From: Dethiobacter sp.
Lineage (GTDB): Bacteria; Bacillota; Dethiobacteria; Dethiobacterales; Dethiobacteraceae
DNA length: 37,267 bases
Direction: 5' to 3'
Assembly (NCBI GenBank): GCA_018335875.1
Contig: JAGXRN010000045.1
Span: forward strand, 1-37,267
A program made the translations under genes and the position numbers. Positions 7,769 to 15,575 of the stretch are shown in pieces. Numbering within the stretch: position 1 is the first letter of the stretch; every line of letters begins with the position of its first letter. The notes beneath the pieces are model-generated. The model searched no databases, was not told the DNA's origin, and was given only the letters and a program-made list of their open reading frames with translations.

Positions 7769-9430
7769 GTGCAAGTAAAAGACAAAAAATATTGGTTGCC
7801 CGGACTGCCAAAAAATCTTTACTACCCGCAGGTACCCCTGTTTACGCTGCTTGAAACCTCAGCCAGGTATTATCCGCAAAAAACAGCAGTTAATTATTAT
7901 GGTAATGAGATGACCTACTCTGAGCTTTTTGCCTGTGTGGAAAAAATGGCAGCGTCGCTGGCAAAAAAAGGAGTTAAAAAGGGGGACAGGGTCGCCCTTT
8001 TCATGCAAAACAGCCCTCACTTTATTATCAGCTACTATGGTATTATGAAAGCAAACGCCGTGGTGGTCCCCCTCAACCCGATGCTGGTGGAAGAGGAGCT
8101 GTTTTATTTATTACAAGACAGCGGCAGTGATGTGGTAATCACTACAGCGGACCTTGCCGGGCGTGTTATAAACGTAAAAAAGAAGCTGCCCATAAAAGAA
8201 GTAATTGTCGGCAGCTACAGCGATTACCTGCCCAAGGAGCCAACTCTGCCCGTGCCGGCTTTTATGCAGGCGTTGTCACAGGAACTGCCCGCAGGCGTGA
8301 CTCCGTGGCATGAGGTTATGAAAGAAACTTCCCCTCCCCCGCTGCAGGATACCGGCTATAATGATTTATGCCTGCTTCCTTATACATCAGGTTCCACCGG
8401 CGATCCAAAAGGCTGCATGCACACCCACGCCACAGTGATGTCCAACCTTATCAGCGCCTACCACTGGGTCAGCCTGACTGCTTCCTGCGTCTGCCTGGCA
8501 GTGCTGCCCTTTTTCCATGTTACAGGATTGATTCACAACATGATGGCTCCACTGTATGCCGGCGCCACGGTGATGCTGATGACACGCTGGGACAGGCAGA
8601 CAGCGCTCGAGGCTATTGAGAAGTACAGATGTACGCACTGGATCAATATTTCCACCATGGTTGTTGATATACTATCGGCTCCCGACATTATGCAGCGCGA
8701 CCTCAGTTCACTTTTGAGCATTGGCGGCGGAGGAGCGCCTCTGCCGGCGGCCATTGGTGAGAAACTTGAGCAAATAGCCGGGTTAAAGTACATAGAGGGT
8801 TACGGCCTTACCGAGACTATTTCCCAGACTCATAAAAACCCGCCGCCAAGGCCAAAACGTCAGTGCCTTGGCATTCCGGACTTTGGCGTTGACGCGCGTA
8901 TTATTGATATGGAAACAGGCCGGGAAGTGCCCCAGGGCAAAGAGGGGGAGCTCATCATCGACGGGCCTGAGGTTTTCATCGGATACTGGAACAAGCCCGA
9001 GGAAACAGAAAAAGCTTTCATGCAACTGGATGGCAGGACTTATTTCCGGACCGGGGATGTATGCTACATGGATGAGGAAGGATATTATTTCCTTGTTGAC
9101 CGCACTAAGCGCATGATCAACGCAGCCGGATTTAAGGTATGGCCTGCCGAGGTGGAAAACCATCTTTACAGGCACCCGGACATATTGGAGGCCTGTGTGG
9201 TGGGAGTCCCCGACCCCAAGCGCGGCGAAGAGGTGAGGGCTTATGTGGTGCTCAAAGAGCAAACCGAAGGCAGGGTGAAAGAGGAAGAGATTATTACCTG
9301 GTGTAAGGAACAAATGTCAGCTTATAAATACCCAAGACAGATAAGATTTATTGAAGCCCTTCCCAAGAGCGGCACAGGAAAAATCCAGTGGCGGACACTG
9401 CAGGAAACTGCGCGCAAGGAGTTTGAATAA
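7769..9430 (+). CDS. Acyl-CoA synthetase (AMP-forming), medium/long-chain fatty acid-CoA ligase type
   Basis: This is an ANL-superfamily ligase that activates a carboxylic acid with ATP and CoA via an acyl-adenylate. It has the P-loop YTSGSTGDPKG (motif A3), GYGLTET (A5), the hinge-region YFRTGDVCYMDEEGYYFLVDRTKR (A7/A8) and the catalytic C-terminal Lys motif PKSGTGKIQWR (A10). All are intact. I chose GTG 7769 because AAGGGAGG (7753-7760) stands 8 nt upstream; ATG 7748, seven codons earlier, precedes that ribosome site and has none of its own. The substrate is not determinable. Position behind a Liv-type importer suggests that it activates the imported acid. Confidence 0.9.
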   Translation: MQVKDKKYWLPGLPKNLYYPQVPLFTLLETSARYYPQKTAVNYYGNEMTYSELFACVEKMAASLAKKGVKKGDRVALFMQNSPHFIISYYGIMKANAVVVPLNPMLVEEELFYLLQDSGSDVVITTADLAGRVINVKKKLPIKEVIVGSYSDYLPKEPTLPVPAFMQALSQELPAGVTPWHEVMKETSPPPLQDTGYNDLCLLPYTSGSTGDPKGCMHTHATVMSNLISAYHWVSLTASCVCLAVLPFFHVTGLIHNMMAPLYAGATVMLMTRWDRQTALEAIEKYRCTHWINISTMVVDILSAPDIMQRDLSSLLSIGGGGAPLPAAIGEKLEQIAGLKYIEGYGLTETISQTHKNPPPRPKRQCLGIPDFGVDARIIDMETGREVPQGKEGELIIDGPEVFIGYWNKPEETEKAFMQLDGRTYFRTGDVCYMDEEGYYFLVDRTKRMINAAGFKVWPAEVENHLYRHPDILEACVVGVPDPKRGEEVRAYVVLKEQTEGRVKEEEIITWCKEQMSAYKYPRQIRFIEALPKSGTGKIQWRTLQETARKEFE

Positions 9431-9454
9431 TCTGCCTGAGATCAGCAAGACTGA

Positions 9455-9489
9455 AAACAGACTTCCCGGTTTTAGCGGGAAGTCTGTTT
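9455..9489. terminator. Bidirectional terminator between convergent genes
   Basis: AAACAGACTTCCCG (9455-9468) pairs perfectly over 14 bp with 9476-9489 around a 7-nt loop. The A-rich and T-rich flanks serve both directions. The last codons of the minus-strand membrane protein lie inside the stem. Confidence 0.8.
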
Positions 9490-10506
9490 GTCTGCGCTGT
9501 CAGACTTTAATACAGGAGGGATTTGCTTAGTCCTTTTATAATATTTTATCATTTCCTTAAAAAGATGAACAAGAGAAGAGCGGCTGACAAACTCTGCGCG
9601 TGTCACAGGCAGTTCCATGGCTTCAAAGGTGTACTCAAGGTTGGCAATGGCCTTATCCAACATGGCGTAAGGTATCTTCCTGCCCATCAGTTGGTTTTTC
9701 TGGACTTTTTCCAGGATTCGCAAAAGCTTAGCCAGGGGCCTGGCCTGGGGGACCTCGGTTACCATCCGCTTTGCCAGCTTGTGCATCTCCTGCAGCCTCT
9801 CCAGCTGAGAAGCAAAGATGCGAAATGTTTCCCGGTAATTGTCAGCAAGGGTTTCACTGGAAAGATTGAAGCGCTGTTCTTCACGGAAGAACTTGGAAAG
9901 CTCAAGGCCTGTACTGATTTCTTTCTCCAGTTGTCCGGCCAGCTCGGAAACATGGGGTTTTTCCATGGTGGGGCGCAGCATCTCGTGCGCTACTGTTCCC
10001 ATTATTTGCCGCAGTGATTCGTCCAGGTACTGCAGGCGGTCTAAAATTACCTGTCTGTGGTTAGGTGTGAAGAGAAAATTGATGGTCAGTGCCACCACAC
10101 CGGCAAGCAGTGCAGACAGCACCTGCTGGATGGAATATAAGGGCAGGCTCTCTGCGCCGCTGGATATAATACCGATGGCCACTACGGTAGTGGTCATGAT
10201 ATTGTCCTGCCAGTTTAACTGCAGCAGTAAAAAAATAACTGTAAATACTGTGAGACCAAAGGCCAGAGGCGTAGGGCCAAGCAGCATGCCAACTACAATA
10301 CCGACCATTGCACCAAGCAGTATGCCCCCCAGCTTGGCGAAGCTTTGTACCATTGAGCGGTAAAAGGTGCGCTGGATTGTCACTACTGCAACAATGGCCG
10401 CCAGGGTAATCCTTTCCACCCCTAAACTCTGCAGTATAAAAATGGTCAGTGCTACGGCTACGGATGTCTTTAGCACCCTGCCGCCTACGCTAAATCTGCC
10501 ATGCAT
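9472..10506 (-). CDS. Aromatic acid exporter (ArAE_1) / FUSC-family membrane protein
   Basis: The protein has 344 aa. The N-terminal half (about 10-150) holds six hydrophobic segments in the ArAE/FUSC pattern, including AAIVAVVTIQRTFYRSMVQS and GGILLGAMVGIVVGMLLGP. The C-terminal half is a soluble, helical, charged domain typical of the Gram-positive form (DUF939 type). The family is linked to export of aromatic acids or other toxic carboxylates, but the substrate here is unknown. The start has AAGGAGAGA upstream on the minus strand. It is convergent with the acyl-CoA synthetase and divergent from the MFS gene (138 bp between). Confidence 0.85.
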   Translation of the reverse strand: MHGRFSVGGRVLKTSVAVALTIFILQSLGVERITLAAIVAVVTIQRTFYRSMVQSFAKLGGILLGAMVGIVVGMLLGPTPLAFGLTVFTVIFLLLQLNWQDNIMTTTVVAIGIISSGAESLPLYSIQQVLSALLAGVVALTINFLFTPNHRQVILDRLQYLDESLRQIMGTVAHEMLRPTMEKPHVSELAGQLEKEISTGLELSKFFREEQRFNLSSETLADNYRETFRIFASQLERLQEMHKLAKRMVTEVPQARPLAKLLRILEKVQKNQLMGRKIPYAMLDKAIANLEYTFEAMELPVTRAEFVSRSSLVHLFKEMIKYYKRTKQIPPVLKSDSADKQTSR

Positions 10507-10644
10507 CTATCTCTCTCCTTAATCATTTGTATCAGTGCCGGCAAATAACGGCGCTTTTAAGCAGGAATTTAAATTTTTTATCAGAATGCTTTAATGATGA
10601 TTTTACTCAAACGCAATGATTAAGTTTAAAACAGGAGGCTTACA

Positions 10645-11910
10645 ATGAATCGACAGCAGGATTGCAGCAGCGGCAGCAGGTTTCATTACGGGTATGTAAT
10701 ATTATTTGCAGGGATATTAACAGTCATGGGCGCCCTTGGCTTTGCCCGTTTCGGTTATGCCACAATTCTGCCGGATATGAAGGCAGGCCTTTTATTGAAT
10801 AACACGCAGATGGGTTTGATTGCCACAGGGAATTTAATTGGTTATACTGCTTTTTCTCTGCTTGGCGGGTTCTTTGCCGCCAGGTACGGCCCACGCCATG
10901 TGATTGCTTATTCCATGTTGCTGGCCGGGGCTGCCATGTTTTTTACCGGCACAGTGGGAGGAGTAATTTCTGCTGTGGTGCTGCGCTTTGTCACAGGCCT
11001 TGGCAGTGCCGGCGGCAATATACCTGTCATGGGGCTTGTGTCAGCCTGGTTTGCACCTAAACGCCGCGGGATAGCGGCAGGAGTCCTGGTTGGGGGTTCC
11101 GGCCTTAGTTTAATAGTGACAGGCCTTTTAGTCCCCAGGGTAATTGCTCTTTATCCGCAAAACGGATGGCGTATCAGCTGGTATCTTTTGGGTGGCATTG
11201 TCTGCTTGCTTGGTGTGATCGGCTTCACTCTGCTGCGAAACAGTCCTGCTGAAAAAAATCTGTCCCCTCTTGGCGCCTGCGGTTCTTCCTCTGCTTTGGA
11301 GGCAGAGGGAGCAAACAGCAAAACATTCTTGTGGCGGAGCATTTTTAAATCAAAAGTACTCTGGCACCTAGGCCTCGTTTATTTGTTTTTTGGTTTTTCC
11401 TATATTATATATGGCACCTTTTTTGTGGATGCGATGATGACTGAAAAAGGGTTTACCCAGGCCCAGGCAGGTGCAATCTGGTCTTTTATCGGGTTTATAG
11501 CTATCTTCAGCGGCATCCTGTGGGGGGCTGTTTCAGATTTTATCGGCCGCAAATTTGCCCTGGCCATTGTTTTTGGCCTGCAGGCAGTATGTTATTTTCT
11601 GTTCGCCGCGGCGCGCACTCCCGAAATATTGTATCTGTCTGCTTTCCTCTACGGGCTTACCGCTTTTAGTATTCCGGGCATTGTAGCAGCCGCCTGCGGG
11701 GATTATGTGGGAGCAAGGCTTGCTCCTGCCGCTTTGGGTATGGTAACTCTTTTTTTTGCCGCCGGGCAGACTGCTGCTCCTTCTGTAGCCGGCTTTCTGG
11801 CGGATAAGACACACACTTTCAGCGGGGCCTTTATTTTAGCGGCGGCAGTGGCGGTATTGGGCAGTGCCGGTTCTCTCACACTGACTTCGCCGGGAAAGTC
11901 TGCTTCCTAA
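10645..11910 (+). CDS. MFS transporter (YbfB/YjiJ or OFA-like group)
   Basis: This is a 421-aa major facilitator with 12 predicted membrane segments. The N-terminus reads HYGYVILFAGILTVMGALGF then ARFGYATILPDM, typical of YbfB/YjiJ-like and oxalate-formate-antiporter-like carriers. The loop 2-3 segment is GGFFAARYGPRHV and the loop 8-9 segment GAVSDFIGRKFAL. A central cytoplasmic loop separates the halves near 205-235. A clear ACAGGAGG site precedes the ATG. The substrate is unknown; a carboxylate or small metabolite would suit the neighbours. The next gene begins 82 nt downstream with no terminator seen between. Confidence 0.85.
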   Translation: MNRQQDCSSGSRFHYGYVILFAGILTVMGALGFARFGYATILPDMKAGLLLNNTQMGLIATGNLIGYTAFSLLGGFFAARYGPRHVIAYSMLLAGAAMFFTGTVGGVISAVVLRFVTGLGSAGGNIPVMGLVSAWFAPKRRGIAAGVLVGGSGLSLIVTGLLVPRVIALYPQNGWRISWYLLGGIVCLLGVIGFTLLRNSPAEKNLSPLGACGSSSALEAEGANSKTFLWRSIFKSKVLWHLGLVYLFFGFSYIIYGTFFVDAMMTEKGFTQAQAGAIWSFIGFIAIFSGILWGAVSDFIGRKFALAIVFGLQAVCYFLFAAARTPEILYLSAFLYGLTAFSIPGIVAAACGDYVGARLAPAALGMVTLFFAAGQTAAPSVAGFLADKTHTFSGAFILAAAVAVLGSAGSLTLTSPGKSAS

Positions 11911-11991
11911 GTAAAATACCTGGGAACTCTTTAACAGATACATAAGATTTTTCTGCAGAGGCAAATTATAAAAAAACAATCGGGGTGCTCT

Positions 11992-12447
11992 ATGGACCGG
12001 CAGCAGTTGATCAACAGGCTAAACTGGTTTTACAGCCTGGAAATGAACCAGGTAGAACTTTATACCATACAGAGCAAAAAGGTTGATGACATTTATATCA
12101 AAAAGGTGCTGGAACGTGTGGCTGAAATTGAATCAGGGCATGTACAAAACATTGGGGAAAAGATCAGGGAACTGGGAGGGACCCCTACTTTACTTGGCGA
12201 GATGCTGTCGCCGGTTACCGGGAAAATAGCCGGCTTTCTCACGGCCTGGCCCGGGATTATTACTGTATTAAAAGCAGACATTGCCCTGGAGGAGAAAGCT
12301 ATGAAAGACTACAAAGATTTTATCCTTCAGTCAGGGAATGATGTAAATTTATTCGCATTACTGTGGAGCAATCTGGTAGACGAGGACCTCCATACATCCT
12401 GGTTTGCCAGTAAAGTAGGGGAACTTGAAAAACAAATCTTAAATTAG
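11992..12447 (+). CDS. Ferritin-like diiron protein, unassigned subfamily
   Basis: The 151-aa protein is almost wholly helical and keeps the full diiron four-helix pattern: Glu17 in helix 1, E47-x-x-H50 in helix 2, Glu100 in helix 3 and E131-x-x-H134 in helix 4. This pattern is shared by rubrerythrin, COQ7-like and ferritin-like proteins. There is no rubredoxin CxxC domain, so it is not a full rubrerythrin. Likely roles are peroxide or oxygen handling or iron chemistry in an anaerobe; the reaction is not known. ATG 11992 has GGGGTG upstream. The stop overlaps the convergent methyltransferase end by 4 nt. Confidence 0.8.
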   Translation: MDRQQLINRLNWFYSLEMNQVELYTIQSKKVDDIYIKKVLERVAEIESGHVQNIGEKIRELGGTPTLLGEMLSPVTGKIAGFLTAWPGIITVLKADIALEEKAMKDYKDFILQSGNDVNLFALLWSNLVDEDLHTSWFASKVGELEKQILN

Positions 12448-13244
12448 TCGGTCCTTTTTTGAAAAATAAGCAAAAACTCGTGCACTTTGTTTACCCTGAA
12501 CACATAAGGATAGCCGAGAGGGCGCAGGCTGTTATAATCTTTCCTGCGATCCCAGATAATTATGTCGTCAAGTGTAAACCCGCGCCCTGTCAGTTCCTGG
12601 CAGAGATCAAGGTGCAAAGGATAAAAGACAGGTCCTTTCCTTAAATCCATGACATTAACCACCAGGTAGCCGCCCTTCTTCAGGGTCTGGAGGACTTGCT
12701 CAAAAACAGAACCAAGAGCTTTTACAAATGATGTAAAATCCTCTATTCTGCTCAAATCTTCCTTTAGGCCCCCATAGTTTTGTGTCTCCCTGCAATCCGC
12801 GGTGCGTTTTTGATCTAATATATTCCAGTAGGGTGGCGAGGTCACGCACAGGGAGACTGTTTCATCATCTATGTATTGTCTGAGTGTCTGCGCATCATCA
12901 TTTATTATGCCGGGTTCAGATTTTTCAAATGAAGAGATGGCAGGCAGGCCAAGACGCGCCCTGGCCAGTTCTGCAAACTCAACCGATATTTCAAACCCTG
13001 CAGCACGCCTGCCAAGCTCGCGTGCTGCCACAAGTGTGCTGCCTGAACCGGCAAAAACATCCAGCACTAAATCACCTGGTTTGGAGAATATCTGTATAAG
13101 GCGGCCGGCCAGAGCTTTGGGGAACATAGCCGGATGTTTTAATTTTTTTTCTGTGCTGTCCTTTTCTATATCACTCCAGACACTGATGGAATAACGCGCC
13201 CATGTCTTTCCGTCCAGGTCTGTTTTTTCTTTTTTTGGCCCCAA
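12444..13244 (-). CDS. Orphan site-specific DNA methyltransferase, motif-permuted, N4-cytosine/N6-adenine type
   Basis: The protein has 266 aa. The AdoMet site (FAGSGST, residues 64-70) follows a motif-X-like segment HPAMFPKALAGRLIQIFSKPGD near 37-58. The catalytic motif IV TSPPYW (135-140) comes afterwards, and the C-terminal third probably reads the DNA. The order X-I-IV differs from the usual beta-class order (IV first, X-I last), although the FAGSGST block is beta-like. SPPY favours N4-cytosine but N6-adenine is not excluded. No restriction enzyme lies nearby, so it is an orphan. The start is TTG 13244 with AAGGGGC 8-9 nt upstream. Confidence 0.85.
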   Translation of the reverse strand: MGPKKEKTDLDGKTWARYSISVWSDIEKDSTEKKLKHPAMFPKALAGRLIQIFSKPGDLVLDVFAGSGSTLVAARELGRRAAGFEISVEFAELARARLGLPAISSFEKSEPGIINDDAQTLRQYIDDETVSLCVTSPPYWNILDQKRTADCRETQNYGGLKEDLSRIEDFTSFVKALGSVFEQVLQTLKKGGYLVVNVMDLRKGPVFYPLHLDLCQELTGRGFTLDDIIIWDRRKDYNSLRPLGYPYVFRVNKVHEFLLIFQKRTD

Positions 13245-13405
13245 ACTGACCGCCCCTTTAATAGATTTGTGGAAGGGAGCTATCTTATGACAAGTAAATT
13301 ATATCATAAATTATTTTTTTATGGGACAGATTGTGACATATTTTGCCTGCCTGGCATATTATAATAGTTTATGGCATTTGACGAAGCTTTTAGGGGAGGT
13401 CTGTT

Positions 13406-13786
13406 ATGGCGAGGGTATTGGTAATTGAGGATCAACCTTCTATCGGCATGGTCTTTAAGGTGGCCCTCAGTGAGGAAGGACATACTGTGGATGTATTCAG
13501 GGATGGCAAATCAGGCATGGAAGGGCTTGCCAGAGAACCACGGCCTGACATTATCCTGGTTGACCTGCTTATGCCGGGGATAAGCGGGAAGGATGTAGTT
13601 GAGAAATTACAGGTGGACTCCAGACTGCGGGACATACCGGTGGCAATTATTTCAGGCTGCATACCCGGTCCTGATGTTCTGCCGCGGGAGGGAAGCTTTC
13701 AGGCTTTTATCAGTAAGCCCTTTGACCTCTTAGAAGTAGTTGAATTGGTGACCAGGCTTACCGCAAATAAACAGATTTGCGCCTGA
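13406..13786 (+). CDS. Stand-alone response-regulator receiver domain protein
   Basis: This is a 126-aa CheY-like receiver without output domain. It has the acidic pair ED near residues 8-9, the phospho-acceptor Asp in ILVDLLMPG (about residue 52), the Ser/Thr switch position at VAIISG and the conserved Lys in ISKPFD. AGGGGAGG precedes the ATG. It stands alone between a methyltransferase gene on the other strand and a shared terminator. Its kinase is not evident; the CitA-type kinase nearby has its own regulator. Confidence 0.9.
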   Translation: MARVLVIEDQPSIGMVFKVALSEEGHTVDVFRDGKSGMEGLAREPRPDIILVDLLMPGISGKDVVEKLQVDSRLRDIPVAIISGCIPGPDVLPREGSFQAFISKPFDLLEVVELVTRLTANKQICA

Positions 13787-13791
13787 ACTGC

Positions 13792-13818
13792 AAAAAAGGA
13801 GCTGAGGGCTCCTTTTTT
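13792..13818. terminator. Bidirectional terminator between receiver gene and dctB-like gene
   Basis: AAAAAAGGAGC (13792-13802) pairs with GCTCCTTTTTT (13808-13818) around a 5-nt loop, giving an A-run on one side and a U-run on the other. It serves the receiver gene on plus and the binding-protein gene on minus. Confidence 0.85.
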
Positions 13819-14860
13819 AGTACCTGTTATGCAGCACTGCGCGCAGCAGTTCTTCGCCTATCTGGTTAACAAACATCGCGTAGACCGGCAGCAGCGCCTC
13901 TTTCCAAAACTCTTTTTCCACTTCGCTTAAATGATAGATTTTAATCTGGCCGCTGGCAATAATCATTTCCATGTCACGTTTATTTTGCTCAATGGCTATT
14001 TCTCTCTCCCATGCTGTAACTTCTGCCATCGTTTCATCCAGGATCAGGCGGATGTCAGGCGGAAGAGACGACCAGAATTTTTCATTAGTAAGGACCAGGT
14101 AGCCCAGGTAGCCATGGTCGCTGATTGTAAGGTGGTCCTGGACGAGAAAAAATTTCTTTGTGTAGATATTGGAGGGGGTGTTTTCCGCTGCATCCACCAT
14201 ACCCCTTTCAAGGGCAGCATAGACGTCAGAAAAGGGGAGGTCCCTCGCCATTGCTCCCAGTTGCACAAACTGCGCATCGAGGACGCGGCTGGGCATAATA
14301 CGAAAGCGCAGGCCTTTAAAGTCGGATGGTTTGTGCAGGGGCCTGTTGGCTGTCATTACCTTGAAGCCATTGTCCCACATGGCCAGGGAAACTATGCCCT
14401 GGGTCGTTAGCCTGCTAAGAAGCATCTGCCCTTCGGCACTGTCAATAAATTGGTGCACCTGATTATAGTCTTCAAACAAAAACGGCAGGTCGAAAAGAAA
14501 AAGTTCGGGAAAGTATTCTGTCATTTTTGCCGTAGCCGGAGCTATAATCTGGATATTATTATTAATAAGGGCGTCTATTTCTTCCCCGTCCATATAAAGC
14601 TGAGAATTGGGATAGACCTGTACTTCGACGTGCCCGTTGGTACGTTCATGGACCAGTTCTGCAAACCTTCTGGCAGCCATACCCTTGGGAGTCTGTTCGG
14701 AGACTACATGTGAAAATTTAATAACAATGCGTTCTTCGGCACTGACCTGTTCCAAATCAAGGGCACGCTTCTGACAGCTTTGCAATGGAAGAGCAAACAG
14801 AATTAAAAAAAAGATTATGAGGATAGTTGTGGCCCACGATATCGAGATCTTTGTCTTCAT
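13817..14860 (-). CDS. dctB: TRAP-type C4-dicarboxylate binding lipoprotein, DctP/DctB-like, probable co-sensor
   Basis: This is a 347-aa DctP-family solute-binding protein. The N-terminus has a hydrophobic signal ending LQSC, a plausible lipobox with Cys29. Family features include FSHVVSEQTPKGMAARRFAE near 52-71, the ligand-binding Arg region GLRFRIMPSRV and the helix YAALERGMVDAAENTPSNIYTKKF. No DctQ or DctM membrane subunit is present on either side. Instead it follows a CitA/DcuS-type kinase and regulator on the same strand. In Bacillus subtilis, a DctP-type protein DctB sits with DctS/DctR and acts in sensing C4-dicarboxylates. By analogy this one probably presents a dicarboxylate-like ligand to the kinase. 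The symbol is by analogy. Confidence 0.8.
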   Translation of the reverse strand: MKTKISISWATTILIIFFLILFALPLQSCQKRALDLEQVSAEERIVIKFSHVVSEQTPKGMAARRFAELVHERTNGHVEVQVYPNSQLYMDGEEIDALINNNIQIIAPATAKMTEYFPELFLFDLPFLFEDYNQVHQFIDSAEGQMLLSRLTTQGIVSLAMWDNGFKVMTANRPLHKPSDFKGLRFRIMPSRVLDAQFVQLGAMARDLPFSDVYAALERGMVDAAENTPSNIYTKKFFLVQDHLTISDHGYLGYLVLTNEKFWSSLPPDIRLILDETMAEVTAWEREIAIEQNKRDMEMIIASGQIKIYHLSEVEKEFWKEALLPVYAMFVNQIGEELLRAVLHNRY

Positions 14861-14900
14861 TTTTTCACCTTTTCCAATTGTTTGGATCTGCTGCTTTAGA

Positions 14901-15575
14901 TCAGCTCACTATATAGCGGTTGACCGGGCGTCCCACTGAGCCGTACTGAATCTCAAGGTTGAGCTTTCCCATTTTTTCCAGGTAGTCAAGGTAACGACGG
15001 GCGGTAACCCGTGCCAGGCCCACACCGTCAGCCACTTCTTCGGCAGAGAGGGCCTGTGACTTCTTTAGCAGGTAAAGAAGCACCTGGCGCAGTGTTACTT
15101 CATTTAGGCCCTTTGGCAGATCTTCCTCCTGCGCACGTGTTTTGTTCATGGCCAGCTGGTCAATCTCTTCCTGGTCCAGCGACCCTTTTCTGTGTAGTTT
15201 GCTGTGCAGCAGTTTGTAGGACTCCAGCGCGCTCTTGAGACGTGAATATTTGAAAGGTTTAATAATATAGTCCACAGCCCCGTAGCGGAAGGCATGCTGA
15301 ATGGCTTCCACATCCCTTGCCGCAGTAACAAGAATAACATCTGTGGGTATATTACAGGAACGGAGTTCTTTTAAGACCTCGATGCCGCTTTTGTCGGGCA
15401 GATAGATGTCAAGGATCACCAGGTCCGGCAGCAGTCCGCGGATAATTTCCACTGCTATGCTGCCGGATTCGGCAGTGCCCACAATATCAAAACATCCGAT
15501 ATCATTTATATATTGAGTATTAACTTGCATAACCATGGGATCGTCCTCTACGATCACAGTGCGAATCCCCTTCAT
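14901..15575 (-). CDS. dctR: Two-component response regulator, CitB/DcuR/DctR family
   Basis: The receiver domain has the DD pair near residues 11-12, phospho-acceptor Asp56 in VILDIYLPD, switch residue in ILVTAA and Lys in YIIKPFKY. A linker leads to a C-terminal winged or helix-turn-helix domain (KSQALSAEEVADGVGLARVT, then ARRYLDYLEKMGKL), typical of the CitB group. I chose ATG 15575, since AAGGAAGG lies 8 nt upstream; the longer reading from 15593 puts that ribosome site inside the gene. It overlaps the kinase 3' end by 56 nt, so the two are co-translated. Confidence 0.9.
   Translation of the reverse strand: MKGIRTVIVEDDPMVMQVNTQYINDIGCFDIVGTAESGSIAVEIIRGLLPDLVILDIYLPDKSGIEVLKELRSCNIPTDVILVTAARDVEAIQHAFRYGAVDYIIKPFKYSRLKSALESYKLLHSKLHRKGSLDQEEIDQLAMNKTRAQEEDLPKGLNEVTLRQVLLYLLKKSQALSAEEVADGVGLARVTARRYLDYLEKMGKLNLEIQYGSVGRPVNRYIVS

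Noticed and set aside
8783..9313. 176-codon open frame on minus inside the acyl-CoA synthetase
   Set aside because: Antisense shadow of a well-supported gene; no family motifs or ribosome site.
10777..10809. Identical nine-residue stretch MKAGLLLNN in the MFS carrier and at the start of the sensor kinase (17190)
   Set aside because: DNA differs at wobble positions and the surrounding proteins are unrelated, so it looks coincidental.
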